Shown here one piece after another: positions 1 to 5,847 of a stretch of 7,902 nt of DNA. Origin of the DNA: an uncultured Bacteriovoracaceae bacterium (lineage in GTDB: Bacteria > Bdellovibrionota > Bacteriovoracia > Bacteriovoracales > Bacteriovoracaceae). The DNA lies in contig CALFYV010000393.1 in NCBI GenBank assembly GCA_937952395.1, positions 1 through 7,902 on the forward strand. Direction: 5' to 3'. Each line of letters starts with the position of its first letter. The first letter of the stretch is position 1. A program made the translations under genes and the position numbers. A model generated the notes under the pieces. That model ran no database searches. It was given only the letters and a program-made list of their open reading frames with translations, and had not been told where the DNA came from.

Positions 1-152
1 TACAAACGTGCTACAATACGTTTAGTTATTCGACTATTATAACCTGCTCTTTTAAGCAAAATAAGTTTAATTTTCATGAACTTGGCCAAACTCTTGATTT
101 CATTTATTTCAGCCAGAATAAAGCCAATTTCATAATCAGTAAATCTTTACAC
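1..152 (-). pseudogene. Possible decayed IS3-family OrfA (transposase helix-turn-helix) remnant, cut by window edge
   Basis: Read leftwards from 152, the minus strand gives GTG, a TAA stop at 149-147, then an open stretch to the window edge. It starts RFTDYEIGFILAEI and continues to KSLAKF. This resembles the N-terminus of IS3-type OrfA proteins (M-K-x-RFT-E/D-E-Q-I, later an E-x-G-x-S-x-x-E/K-F/L-C-K stretch, part of a DNA-binding helix-turn-helix). If so, the TAA replaced a Lys codon after the start. After KF the reading frame no longer looks like OrfA. A different frame gives TYFA, a stop, then KSR, similar to the T-Y/F-x-A-W-K-x-K/R motif that normally follows, which suggests a frameshift as well. 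No intact transposase or terminal repeat is visible. The match is from memory and short. The alternative is chance open frame, or a small unrelated gene starting at the ATG at 77. Confidence 0.27.
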
Positions 153-204
153 TTAAAACGTCTTAAATAGCATTAGAGGCCAAATGAAACAATTCCGTGG
201 CAGC

Positions 205-2553
205 TTACTTGGAAAAACCAGGTATCGGTATGTTAGCAAACTTGGTTACATTCACCTGTGGATTATCTAGAGGCCCCACAATTTTATACTCTTGTTCAAA
301 AAGCTTTCCAATGGTGTTTCGAGAAAAAGCACGCAGTCCAGGAATGAAAGCAACAGCCAATATGGCCGGATTGGCCAAGGCCACCGCCGAATAAAGACCA
401 TAAGTTTTCATCAATCCTTGTAAATTAAGATTCATGGTTACATCCATATCAACCACTTTATCTTCCAAAGATAATTTGCCCGATGCTTTCATGTCCATGG
501 CAGGCAGAGCAATTAAAAATGAATCGGCCTGGAAGTCACCATCAGCGATGAGTAAATCTCCATTTAATCTTTCGATCTCAATTTTTTCTGTATCTGACTT
601 AAAAATATTAAAGGTCAGGTAATTAAGAAAAGTTCTCGTTTTTGATCTTTTATCTTTAACTTCCATATCTTCTAAATCCACAATCATTTTTCCACCTAAT
701 TTGTTGAAAGCAAAATCACCTACAAAGCCATCCCAGTAGGAATTAAGAACAACTTTTCCTGTGCCCTTTTCCATAGCATGCGTCACCTCTGCTTTTCTTA
801 GAGCAGCTCCAAAATTCTTGACTTGAAATTGGCAATCAAAATTCACATTACGCTGGGTTCCGACCTGCCATTTAAGACTGCAATTTTGTAAATCATAATC
901 TTCCCCTTGTGCATTGATCTTCTCCCACACAAATCCTTTCTCAATTGAAGTTCTGACTGCTGAAATATTTTGAAAAAATTTTCTGTTATATGTAAGACTG
1001 TCTATCTTAATCGACATTTTTGCGAACTTGGGATCACTCAGAGGTTTCAATTCTTCTCCTTCTTCCATTTTAAATTCGGGTAAAATAGCTTTCTTGATGT
1101 AAACAAAACTTTCTTCAGTTTTATTCTTATAATCTAAATCTAGTGCATAAGACTTGAAATGAAATTCATTTTCTCGCGCCTCAAAAATAAATTCATCTTG
1201 ATTAAAAAAGCCATCGATTCGAGACAGAAGAATTCCTTCTTGATTAAAATTTATGCCACCTTTTAAATGATTTAAAATATAATTGGAATGATAAAAACTT
1301 ATCTGACTTTCAGGTGTAAAAAGCAAAGTCCCTTTGGCCTTAGTCTTGATGGCATTAAAGATTGGTACTTCTAAATCTAACTGCATTTCAAACATATTTT
1401 CAAGATAGAGAAGTCCTCCTACAAAAGAGAGGTTATCCCATAGAGGAGTTTCTTGTAAGTAACGACTGGCTTCAGGGCCATTAAATTTAAGTAAACTTTG
1501 AATTTCAAGATAGGCACTTTCATCAAAAAGGTGAAAGCCTTTCACGATCCCTTTAGTAATAGCAATACCTTCTGAGTATGCTTGCTCAACCTTGGCTTGC
1601 GCAAAATCATTTTTGATATCGATGGTCGATTTAATCTCTTTGATCACTGGCCACTTGGGGCTAAATGCAACATCTAATTTTTCAACCTCAAGTTTACCAT
1701 CTAGAATATAATTTTGACTCTGCTCCCTTTTTATAAAATTTAAATAGCCTTGTTTTAAATCACCTTTTTTAATAATCCGTGCCACCGTTTTGATAACTTC
1801 AACTCTGGGAACAACTTCTTGCAGTTGTTCAATTAGTTTATGAAAATAGGTTTCGTTAAAATGAAAATATATCTGCCCTCGTTTATTTAATTGATCTTCG
1901 ATGGGAACTGTAAAATGCCCTTTAAGTCTAAAGTTTTCGCTTTGAAAAGAAAATTTAGGACTAGATAAAAACTCTCCGTCATGATCTAATTCAATATAGG
2001 CGTTGTATGAGGTTTTCTGATTAAGATCAAAGTCCAATTGACTCACAACTTTTTCGCTTCCAGGTTCAATAGAAGCCTTGATATTGTTAAAACTGACTGT
2101 ATGCTTTTTATTTTTTAAAGAAATATTCACATCAGAAATATTAATTGAAGTCGTCATACCTTTTATTTGGTCTAGAATATTTTTCATCTGAAATTCTTTA
2201 GCGACCCCAGTATCCTGATTGGCATTAACTTCTAGATTAAATCCCTCTAGACTAAAAAAAGAAATTTTTAAATCCCTAGAGAATAAAGAAGAAATAAGCC
2301 CAATCCCAATATCAACTTTCCTAAATAACAGATCCTCTTTTAAGAAATGAAAATCATTTAAACGTAAAAATGGGCCACGAAAACTCCACAGAACGCTGGT
2401 TTTATCTAATAATATTTGCGTATTTAATTTAGAACTTAACTCTTTTTCAAACCAAGAAGTATTATTTCTAACTAGATAAGATAAAACGAAGCCCGATGAA
2501 AAAAAAAGGATAAAACAAAAAGAAAATAGAATAGGCCAAATTTTTTTTCGCAT
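205..2553 (-). CDS. AsmA/YhdP-like periplasm-spanning protein (DUF3971/AsmA-like C-terminal domain)
   Basis: This 782-residue protein starts with a membrane anchor (about residues 5-27, after MRKK). A long, low-complexity-free, beta-strand-rich periplasmic body follows. The C-terminal 190 residues fit the YhdP/AsmA pattern: GTGKVVLNSYWDG near 597, a G-G-K-M-I-V-D-L-E-D stretch near 620, RTFLNYLTFNIF near 640, LNGDLLIADGDFQADSF near 663, then a helix-forming ALANPAILAVAF segment near 725 and YKIVGPLDNPQV near 756. Known members (YhdP, TamB, YdbH, AsmA) are repeating-beta-groove bridges implicated in phospholipid transfer from inner to outer membrane. At 782 residues it is clearly shorter than E. 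coli YhdP (about 1,266). The ATG at 2553 has AAAGG a few bases upstream. It lies 46 nt after a small membrane-peptide gene and probably shares its transcript. No clear terminator follows the stop. The family call is firm; the transport role here is inferred. Confidence 0.8.
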   Translation of the reverse strand: MRKKIWPILFSFCFILFFSSGFVLSYLVRNNTSWFEKELSSKLNTQILLDKTSVLWSFRGPFLRLNDFHFLKEDLLFRKVDIGIGLISSLFSRDLKISFFSLEGFNLEVNANQDTGVAKEFQMKNILDQIKGMTTSINISDVNISLKNKKHTVSFNNIKASIEPGSEKVVSQLDFDLNQKTSYNAYIELDHDGEFLSSPKFSFQSENFRLKGHFTVPIEDQLNKRGQIYFHFNETYFHKLIEQLQEVVPRVEVIKTVARIIKKGDLKQGYLNFIKREQSQNYILDGKLEVEKLDVAFSPKWPVIKEIKSTIDIKNDFAQAKVEQAYSEGIAITKGIVKGFHLFDESAYLEIQSLLKFNGPEASRYLQETPLWDNLSFVGGLLYLENMFEMQLDLEVPIFNAIKTKAKGTLLFTPESQISFYHSNYILNHLKGGINFNQEGILLSRIDGFFNQDEFIFEARENEFHFKSYALDLDYKNKTEESFVYIKKAILPEFKMEEGEELKPLSDPKFAKMSIKIDSLTYNRKFFQNISAVRTSIEKGFVWEKINAQGEDYDLQNCSLKWQVGTQRNVNFDCQFQVKNFGAALRKAEVTHAMEKGTGKVVLNSYWDGFVGDFAFNKLGGKMIVDLEDMEVKDKRSKTRTFLNYLTFNIFKSDTEKIEIERLNGDLLIADGDFQADSFLIALPAMDMKASGKLSLEDKVVDMDVTMNLNLQGLMKTYGLYSAVALANPAILAVAFIPGLRAFSRNTIGKLFEQEYKIVGPLDNPQVNVTKFANIPIPGFSK

Positions 2554-2599
2554 TGACCTTTATTTTAGAAAAAAAAAGATGAAATCACTACTTAATTAC

Positions 2600-2704
2600 T
2601 TATTTAATAGCACTCTTCTCACACAAGCTCATAACGGTCAGCACACTAAAACCAGTAACTCCACTTACCATCGCAAAAATAAACCAAATTTCGAGACCAT
2701 GCAT
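2600..2704 (-). CDS. Small single-pass membrane peptide, 34 aa, unknown function
   Basis: A 34-codon frame starts at the ATG at 2704-2702 and ends with TAA at 2602-2600. The peptide begins MHGLEIWFIF, has one hydrophobic helix at about residues 6-27 (aromatic first half, then VSGVTGFSVLTVM), and ends in a short hydrophilic tail with Cys28 and two lysines. An exact AGGAGG lies 4 nt before the start, the strongest ribosome site in the window. The charge pattern weakly favours the C-terminus in the cytoplasm. It sits between an FNR-type promoter and the AsmA-like gene (46 nt gap), so it may be the first gene of that transcript. I do not recognise the family. A second ATG at 2700 has a better-spaced ribosome site (8 nt) but opens only 11 codons. 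The hydrophobic helix and the ribosome site together favour a real gene, but a frame this short can arise by chance. Confidence 0.6.
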   Translation of the reverse strand: MHGLEIWFIFAMVSGVTGFSVLTVMSLCEKSAIK

Positions 2705-2708
2705 AAAA

Positions 2709-2714
2709 CCTCCT
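2709..2714 (-). promoter_or_regulatory. Consensus ribosome binding site AGGAGG for the 34-aa peptide
   Basis: The minus strand reads GGATAGGAGGTTTTATG. It is a perfect anti-16S match, 4 nt from the ATG at 2704 and 8 nt from the ATG at 2700. It marks translation starting inside what would otherwise look like an empty 230-nt gap. Confidence 0.7.
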
Positions 2715-2723
2715 ATCCGGTTA

Positions 2724-2764
2724 AGAATAGCAAGGCTTTTAAACGCAAGGCATGATCTAGATCA
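2724..2764 (-). promoter_or_regulatory. FNR/CRP-family operator with class II-type promoter
   Basis: TGATCTAGATCA (2753-2764) is a perfect 12-bp palindrome and contains the FNR core TGAT-N4-ATCA. Only the outermost T and A of the full consensus TTGAT-N4-ATCAA are missing. On the minus strand a TATTCT hexamer (2729-2724, 4 of 6 to TATAAT) would set transcription to begin near 2717. The palindrome centre (2758.5) is then 41.5 nt upstream, the classical class II activator position. The transcript would carry a leader of about 13 nt holding the AGGAGG site, then the 34-aa peptide and probably the AsmA-like gene. The site lies about 20 nt past the lipoprotein stop, so it would be an internal or independent promoter. 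The regulator is not in this window. Pattern match only. Confidence 0.5.
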
Positions 2765-2783
2765 GCTTTTTCATTAATTTTTA

Positions 2784-3143
2784 CTAGATATCAACTTCTG
2801 CGTATTCTTCTAAAAGCTTTTCAGGACAACTAAAATATTTACCTTTAGTTTTTGGAGGAATTCCAAAAGTACGCAAACTAGTCAGAACTACGTTGCCACC
2901 TTTTTGACCGACTTCATTTCTAAGCTCAATCATGAGCCTGTCTTCAAAAGCCGTGCTCCCTGGTGAAAGTCCCGCCGTAATCTTGCCACGAATTTCACAA
3001 CCCACATCGTAAAGTTTCGCCACTTCTTTTTTCACCATATCTTTTCTGGGCTCCACTCGAATAATTTTCACCTTAGCTCCTCGCTCAGAAAGCTGGGCGC
3101 ATGAAACCATAATCAATATAAGTAAAAGACTCAACTTCATCAT
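2784..3143 (-). CDS. RcsF/DUF4156-like outer-membrane lipoprotein
   Basis: This 119-residue precursor has a short lipoprotein signal peptide: MMK, a Leu/Ile-rich core, then M-V-S-C with the lipidated Cys at residue 15. Met at the -3 position is slightly off the usual L/V/I. Ala after the Cys, rather than Asp, suits outer-membrane sorting. The mature part fits the DUF4156/RcsF-like fold: a strand around AKVKIIRVEP, Cys49 in DVGCEIRGKI, and an amphipathic helix ending LRNEVGQKGGNVVLT (73-88), matching the family's L-R-N-x-A-x-x-x-G-A-N-x-V pattern. Cys49 and Cys106 could form a disulfide; RcsF itself has two. RcsF senses outer-membrane stress, but that role cannot be assumed here. An AAGGAG site serves either ATG (3143 or 3140; the second has the better 8-nt spacing). 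The gene is divergent from the barrel gene at 3259. Confidence 0.65.
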   Translation of the reverse strand: MMKLSLLLILIMVSCAQLSERGAKVKIIRVEPRKDMVKKEVAKLYDVGCEIRGKITAGLSPGSTAFEDRLMIELRNEVGQKGGNVVLTSLRTFGIPPKTKGKYFSCPEKLLEEYAEVDI

Positions 3144-3173
3144 ATAAACTCCTTAATGAATTCAGTTTAGCGC

Positions 3174-3201
3174 AATTTATGAGAGCCAACCACACTGGCA
3201 A
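3174..3201 (-). promoter_or_regulatory. Predicted sigma-70-type promoter of the lipoprotein gene
   Basis: The minus strand carries TTGCCA (3201-3196, 5 of 6 to TTGACA), a 16-nt spacer and TAAATT (3179-3174, 4 of 6). Transcription would start near 3167, about 24 nt before the lipoprotein start codon. This is an eye match in an AT-rich gap. Confidence 0.35.
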
Positions 3202-3258
3202 ATTTGAACTGCCACTAGAAGAGCTTGTTGATTAAGCAGAAAAAGCGAGAATAAGAGA

Positions 3259-3816
3259 GTGAGAAAGTTATTAGTACTTTGCTTTATTTTTTTTAGTTTT
3301 TATAGTGAGCGCTCTCTGGCTGCTTTTTTATTTGAGCCCTATTTAGGCGTGCAAAAAGGTCAATTTTTAGAAAATCAAAATAAAGGAGATATGCAATCTG
3401 TGATTCAAGGAATGCGCACAGGTTACTCAGGAAACTACTTTATGTTGGGTTTAGACTTAGGGTTTGCCAACGCAAAGTTTGATTCTCCCTTCCTGTCAGA
3501 AACAAATCAAGAACGATACAATAATGTTGAGGTTGCCTTCTTTATGGGCCTTCTTTTTAATCGAATGAAATTATACGCTAGTTATGGTGCCAGCTATATC
3601 CGTAAACGCTATCAAAACCCGACTAAAAGAACCTACTATGGTGACACTGCTAAAATTGGTTTAGGCATTCGCCCTTTTTGGAAATTTTTTATTAATATTG
3701 AAAAAATTCATACTGTTTATGATGAGTACGAAGAAGATCGGACTCTAACTTTTAAAGTACCCACTTTCAAATCAGAAAGTTGGGCCGCCACCATTAGTCT
3801 AGTTTTTCGTCTTTAG
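3259..3816 (+). CDS. Small outer-membrane beta-barrel-like protein, family not recognised
   Basis: This 185-residue precursor starts with GTG. MRKLLVLCFIFFSF is followed by a cleavage region SLAAF, with signal peptidase I cutting near residues 21-22. The mature 163 residues alternate hydrophobic and polar residues in Gly/Tyr/Phe-rich strands (FEPYLGVQKGQF, FMLGLDLGFANAKF, VEVAFFMGLLF, MKLYASYGASYI, AKIGLGIRPFWKFFINIEKI). They end WAATISLVFRL, a typical last barrel strand except that Leu, not Phe or Trp, is the final residue. Size and strand count suggest an eight-stranded barrel like OmpA/OmpW-type porinless barrels. The charged segment RKRYQNPTKR would be an extracellular loop or periplasmic turn. 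The ribosome site is weak (AAGAGA just before the GTG), and no convincing promoter is seen in the 115-nt divergent gap. No binding or enzymatic residues can be recognised. Confidence 0.7.
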   Translation: MRKLLVLCFIFFSFYSERSLAAFLFEPYLGVQKGQFLENQNKGDMQSVIQGMRTGYSGNYFMLGLDLGFANAKFDSPFLSETNQERYNNVEVAFFMGLLFNRMKLYASYGASYIRKRYQNPTKRTYYGDTAKIGLGIRPFWKFFINIEKIHTVYDEYEEDRTLTFKVPTFKSESWAATISLVFRL

Positions 3817-3822
3817 TCCTAT

Positions 3823-3828
3823 TATAAT
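3823..3828 (+). promoter_or_regulatory. Perfect -10 box (TATAAT) upstream of the four-helix membrane protein
   Basis: TATAAT lies 30 nt before the ATG at 3859 and just after the stop of the preceding gene, placing a start site near 3835. The expected -35 region (about 3800-3805, TAGTTT) is weak. If active, it lets this gene be transcribed separately from the upstream barrel gene. Confidence 0.4.
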
Positions 3829-3858
3829 CATTTCATTAACTCAAAAAGGGAGTGATTT

Positions 3859-4287
3859 ATGACAGAGAAACGTTTTTGGCTTTCGGTACTTATGATCTGG
3901 ACCATTATCTTTTTAACAGACTGGATTTTTCATGGAGTGTGGATGGCAGGTTTGTATCAGCAAACAGCTCACCTATGGCGTCCAATGGAAGAGATGAGTC
4001 AAACTATGTGGGTCATGTGGGTTGGCCATGTCTTTTTTGCTTGGGCCTTTGTGTGGATTTTCACTAAAGGTATGTCAAAAGACAAGCCTTGGGGACAAGC
4101 TTTCCGTTATGCTCTTGCTATGTTCTCACTGGGAACTGTACCAAGACTTCTAGGTCAGTGGGCAGTATCTCCATATCCGACTGATATTATTTTCCGTTGG
4201 TTTATTATTGAAGCCATTCAAGTTTGCTTATGCGCTTTCGCATTAACTTGGGCCTACAAAACTAAAATGAACTTCTCTCACGCCTAA
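3859..4287 (+). CDS. Four-helix inner-membrane protein, unknown function
   Basis: This 142-residue protein has four predicted membrane segments, at about residues 6-26, 48-68, 82-102 and 110-133, with no signal peptide. Polar residues sit in or beside the membrane: Asp21 and His25 in TDWIFHG, Arg41-Pro42 in LWRP after a Tyr-containing loop, His57 in WVGHVFF, and Arg96 in VPRLLGQW. The D-x-x-x-H pair in helix 1 plus His57 in helix 2 is the kind of pattern seen in ligand- or metal-binding small membrane proteins, but no known family is recognised. GGGAG lies 6 nt before the ATG, which fixes the start. The gene follows the barrel gene by 42 nt on the same strand, has its own TATAAT box, and ends directly before a long hairpin. 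A frame overlapping its 5' half (3852-4067) has no comparable ribosome site. Confidence 0.8.
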   Translation: MTEKRFWLSVLMIWTIIFLTDWIFHGVWMAGLYQQTAHLWRPMEEMSQTMWVMWVGHVFFAWAFVWIFTKGMSKDKPWGQAFRYALAMFSLGTVPRLLGQWAVSPYPTDIIFRWFIIEAIQVCLCAFALTWAYKTKMNFSHA

Positions 4288-4295
4288 TTTCTTAC

Positions 4296-4367
4296 AGGTG
4301 CCTGGAGTTTTTTCGTAGAGGAGCGAGTCATTTGACGCAAACACGTACGAAAAAACTCCAGGCACCT
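4296..4367. repeat. Perfect 22-bp inverted repeat with 28-nt loop, between convergent genes
   Basis: The left arm (4296-4317) begins AGGTGCCTGGAG, runs through six T and ends CGTA. The right arm (4346-4367) is its exact reverse complement, starting TACG, then six A, and ending CTCCAGGCACCT. The loop (4318-4345) holds a small inner hairpin, GCG..TC/GA..CGC with an ATTT tip (4323-4338). The element occupies 72 of the 81 nt between two facing genes, starting 8 nt after one stop and ending 1 nt before the other gene's stop codon. It can act as a bidirectional terminator: on the plus strand the right arm runs into TTTT; on the minus strand no T-run follows. The length, perfect symmetry and structured loop are also typical of dispersed palindromic elements mobilised by REP-associated Y1 transposases. 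Which applies cannot be decided from one copy. Confidence 0.85.
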
Positions 4368-4368
4368 T

Positions 4369-4896
4369 TTAAAACCTAAACTCCAAAGCTAAAGAGTGAT
4401 TTGTAATGATAGGAGTTAAGATATTATTCAACTTTAAAGACCACGAACGACCTCGAATTAAATGCAGACTCAACTCAATTCCAAGAATGGGCACAAACTC
4501 TAAACCAAAGACATCAACAGAAACCAAATCCACGGTATCGTATCCCGCTGGTCGATTATCGTTAGTTGCCTTCCAATTTTCTTCTTTATAATTATAGCCA
4601 CCGGCAATTAACCCCATATCAAGGAAATTACCTCCATAAAAACGATAAGTATAAAAGCCACCTTTAATAGAGGAGCAAATAGAATCCTCCCCTTGCATAT
4701 AAGTCACAGCATGATTGCCTCGGCCATAGCGAATATAATAAGTGCGGTTAAAGATAATCCCTGTATCATTCCACTGATTACAATAAGGTTTTTTGGAATT
4801 AGTTATATGAGGAGTCAAACTACCTGTCCCCAACATCAAACTGGTTTGAGCAAAAACGGGAATAGTTAATAAAAAAAGAAAAAGAAATTTAATCAT
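4369..4896 (-). CDS. Small outer-membrane beta-barrel-like protein (second gene of barrel operon)
   Basis: This 175-residue precursor has signal peptide MIKFLFLFLLTIPVFA, with cleavage before Gln17. The mature protein opens SLMLGTGSLTPHI, has Tyr/Gly-rich strands (TYYIRYGRGNHAVTYM, GGFYTYRFYGG, MGLIAGGYNYKE), then VFGLEFVPILGIELSLHLI, and ends SLALEFRF with the C-terminal Phe typical of a BAM-recognised last strand. About 159 mature residues suggests eight strands. Cys39 and Cys74 could link two loops or strands in the oxidising periplasm. The order G-x-G-S, NQWN loop, then a late strand rich in Leu/Ile is loosely like PagP-sized barrels, but PagP catalytic residues cannot be assigned. The gene begins 10 nt after its upstream partner stops; its ribosome site (GGAG) directly follows that stop, so translation is probably coupled. 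Its stop lies next to the inverted repeat. Confidence 0.7.
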   Translation of the reverse strand: MIKFLFLFLLTIPVFAQTSLMLGTGSLTPHITNSKKPYCNQWNDTGIIFNRTYYIRYGRGNHAVTYMQGEDSICSSIKGGFYTYRFYGGNFLDMGLIAGGYNYKEENWKATNDNRPAGYDTVDLVSVDVFGLEFVPILGIELSLHLIRGRSWSLKLNNILTPIITNHSLALEFRF

Positions 4897-4906
4897 TTCG
4901 CTCCAC

Positions 4907-5665
4907 TTAAAATAATGAAACCGAAGGCAGCATCTTCCATTTGAAATTCAACAAAGCACTAAACTGGCGATCTTTTAATTCTGAATCAAAAACACCTGCA
5001 CCTAAAGAAACTGAAACCTTACCAAAAGTCCAACCCATGTTAAGAGTTGAAAACCTGGCACGTTTATTGGTCTCAACAGTTTTCATATACTGACCTAAAG
5101 CAAACACACTGGTAGTTTTAGAAAGCTTGAAACCCAAAATCCCAGTTGATGTATCAATTTCTTCCCCATTCAAATCAAAAACTAAAGCATATACTGGAGA
5201 AATAAAATCCCGATCTTTTATTTTAGGAATAAGTTTTTCCCTTAAATAATCTGCATTAAAAAAAATGGGGCCGGCTGCCATAGAAAAATTGGCTCCGTAA
5301 AATTCTTTGCGCGATCGCTGTGCACATTTGAAATTGACACAATCAAAGTCTGGATGATCCATCCTTAGATCCGCTTCTTGAAAACCAGCTCGTACCCCTA
5401 AAAATGAAATTGGAAAAAACTCTATCATGGGTCGGTAAGCACTATAACCATCTGTGATAGTTCCACGAACCGAAGGCCGTAAATAACCATACCAGGGAGA
5501 AGATTTTTTATCCCCCCAGAAGACTAGACCGAGCCCAAGATCCATATTTGCTCCACCGGCCAAAGAATAAGATCTGACCTGAGCGTTCAAATTGAGATCA
5601 AATTGCGCCAAGCTTTCTAAACTGTAGAGTAAAAGAGTAAACAATAATAGAGTACAATACTTCAC
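4907..5665 (-). CDS. Outer-membrane beta-barrel-like protein (first gene of barrel operon)
   Basis: This 252-residue precursor has a GTG start and signal peptide MKYCTLLLFTLLLYSLESLA, cut before Gln21. The mature 232 residues show regular amphipathic strands rich in Gly and aromatics (MDLGLGLVFWG, WYGYLRPSVRG, FLGVRAGFQEADLRM, ANFSMAAGPIFFNADYL, TGILGFKLSKTTSVFALGQYM, FSTLNMGWTFGKVSVSLGAG, QFSALLNFKW) and end PSVSLF with a terminal Phe. Strand count suggests a 10- to 12-stranded barrel. Cys109 and Cys114 are close together in a loop (DCVNFKC) and likely form a small disulfide. No porin eyelet or enzyme motif is recognised. The ribosome site is poor: GGGA sits 10 nt before the GTG. A TATAAG hexamer (5688-5683) is a weak -10 candidate, but a start from it would exclude GGGA. 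It is followed after 10 nt by a second barrel gene and is divergent from the gene at 5848. Confidence 0.7.
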   Translation of the reverse strand: MKYCTLLLFTLLLYSLESLAQFDLNLNAQVRSYSLAGGANMDLGLGLVFWGDKKSSPWYGYLRPSVRGTITDGYSAYRPMIEFFPISFLGVRAGFQEADLRMDHPDFDCVNFKCAQRSRKEFYGANFSMAAGPIFFNADYLREKLIPKIKDRDFISPVYALVFDLNGEEIDTSTGILGFKLSKTTSVFALGQYMKTVETNKRARFSTLNMGWTFGKVSVSLGAGVFDSELKDRQFSALLNFKWKMLPSVSLF

Positions 5666-5847
5666 TTTTATTTTATCCCACGCTTATAAGCTCACTTCAA
5701 GATGGAGAAAAAAGCTTATTCTCAACAAAACTTATTTCTAAGTATTCGAAATCCTTTTTTATTTTATGCAATTTTAAGCACTTCGACTTGATAAAAATGA
5801 AAAAATTCTCTCAATGTCTGAGTGATTTGGTCGATAAGTAAGGACGT

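Noticed and set aside
153..204. Terminator for the AsmA-like gene
   Set aside because: No stem followed by a T-run was found downstream of the stop on the minus strand.
197..622. Two short plus-strand frames (197-394 and 434-622)
   Set aside because: They lie antisense inside the AsmA-like gene, lack ribosome sites and have no recognisable protein features.
2665..2700. 11-codon frame from the alternative ATG at 2700, possible leader peptide
   Set aside because: The ribosome-site spacing is good, but the 34-codon frame from 2704 gives a coherent membrane peptide, while this one is too short to support.
3852..4067. 71-codon plus-strand frame overlapping the four-helix protein
   Set aside because: It is an out-of-frame shadow. 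The frame from 3859 has the better-spaced GGGAG site, is twice as long and shows four clean membrane helices.
4406..4591. 61-codon plus-strand frame
   Set aside because: It is antisense to the barrel gene at 4369-4896, which has a signal peptide and a C-terminal Phe; this frame has neither a ribosome site nor features.
5702..5791. 29-codon plus-strand frame starting MEKKAYSQQ in the divergent gap
   Set aside because: No ribosome site precedes the ATG and the peptide has no clear features; it is likely chance in AT-rich sequence.
5788..5801. FNR-like TTGAT-N4-ATGAA upstream of the cyclic-nucleotide gene
   Set aside because: One half-site has a mismatch, the sequence is A-rich, and no -10 box lies at the spacing a class II site would need. 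TTGATA may instead be a weak -35 element, but its -10 is poor.
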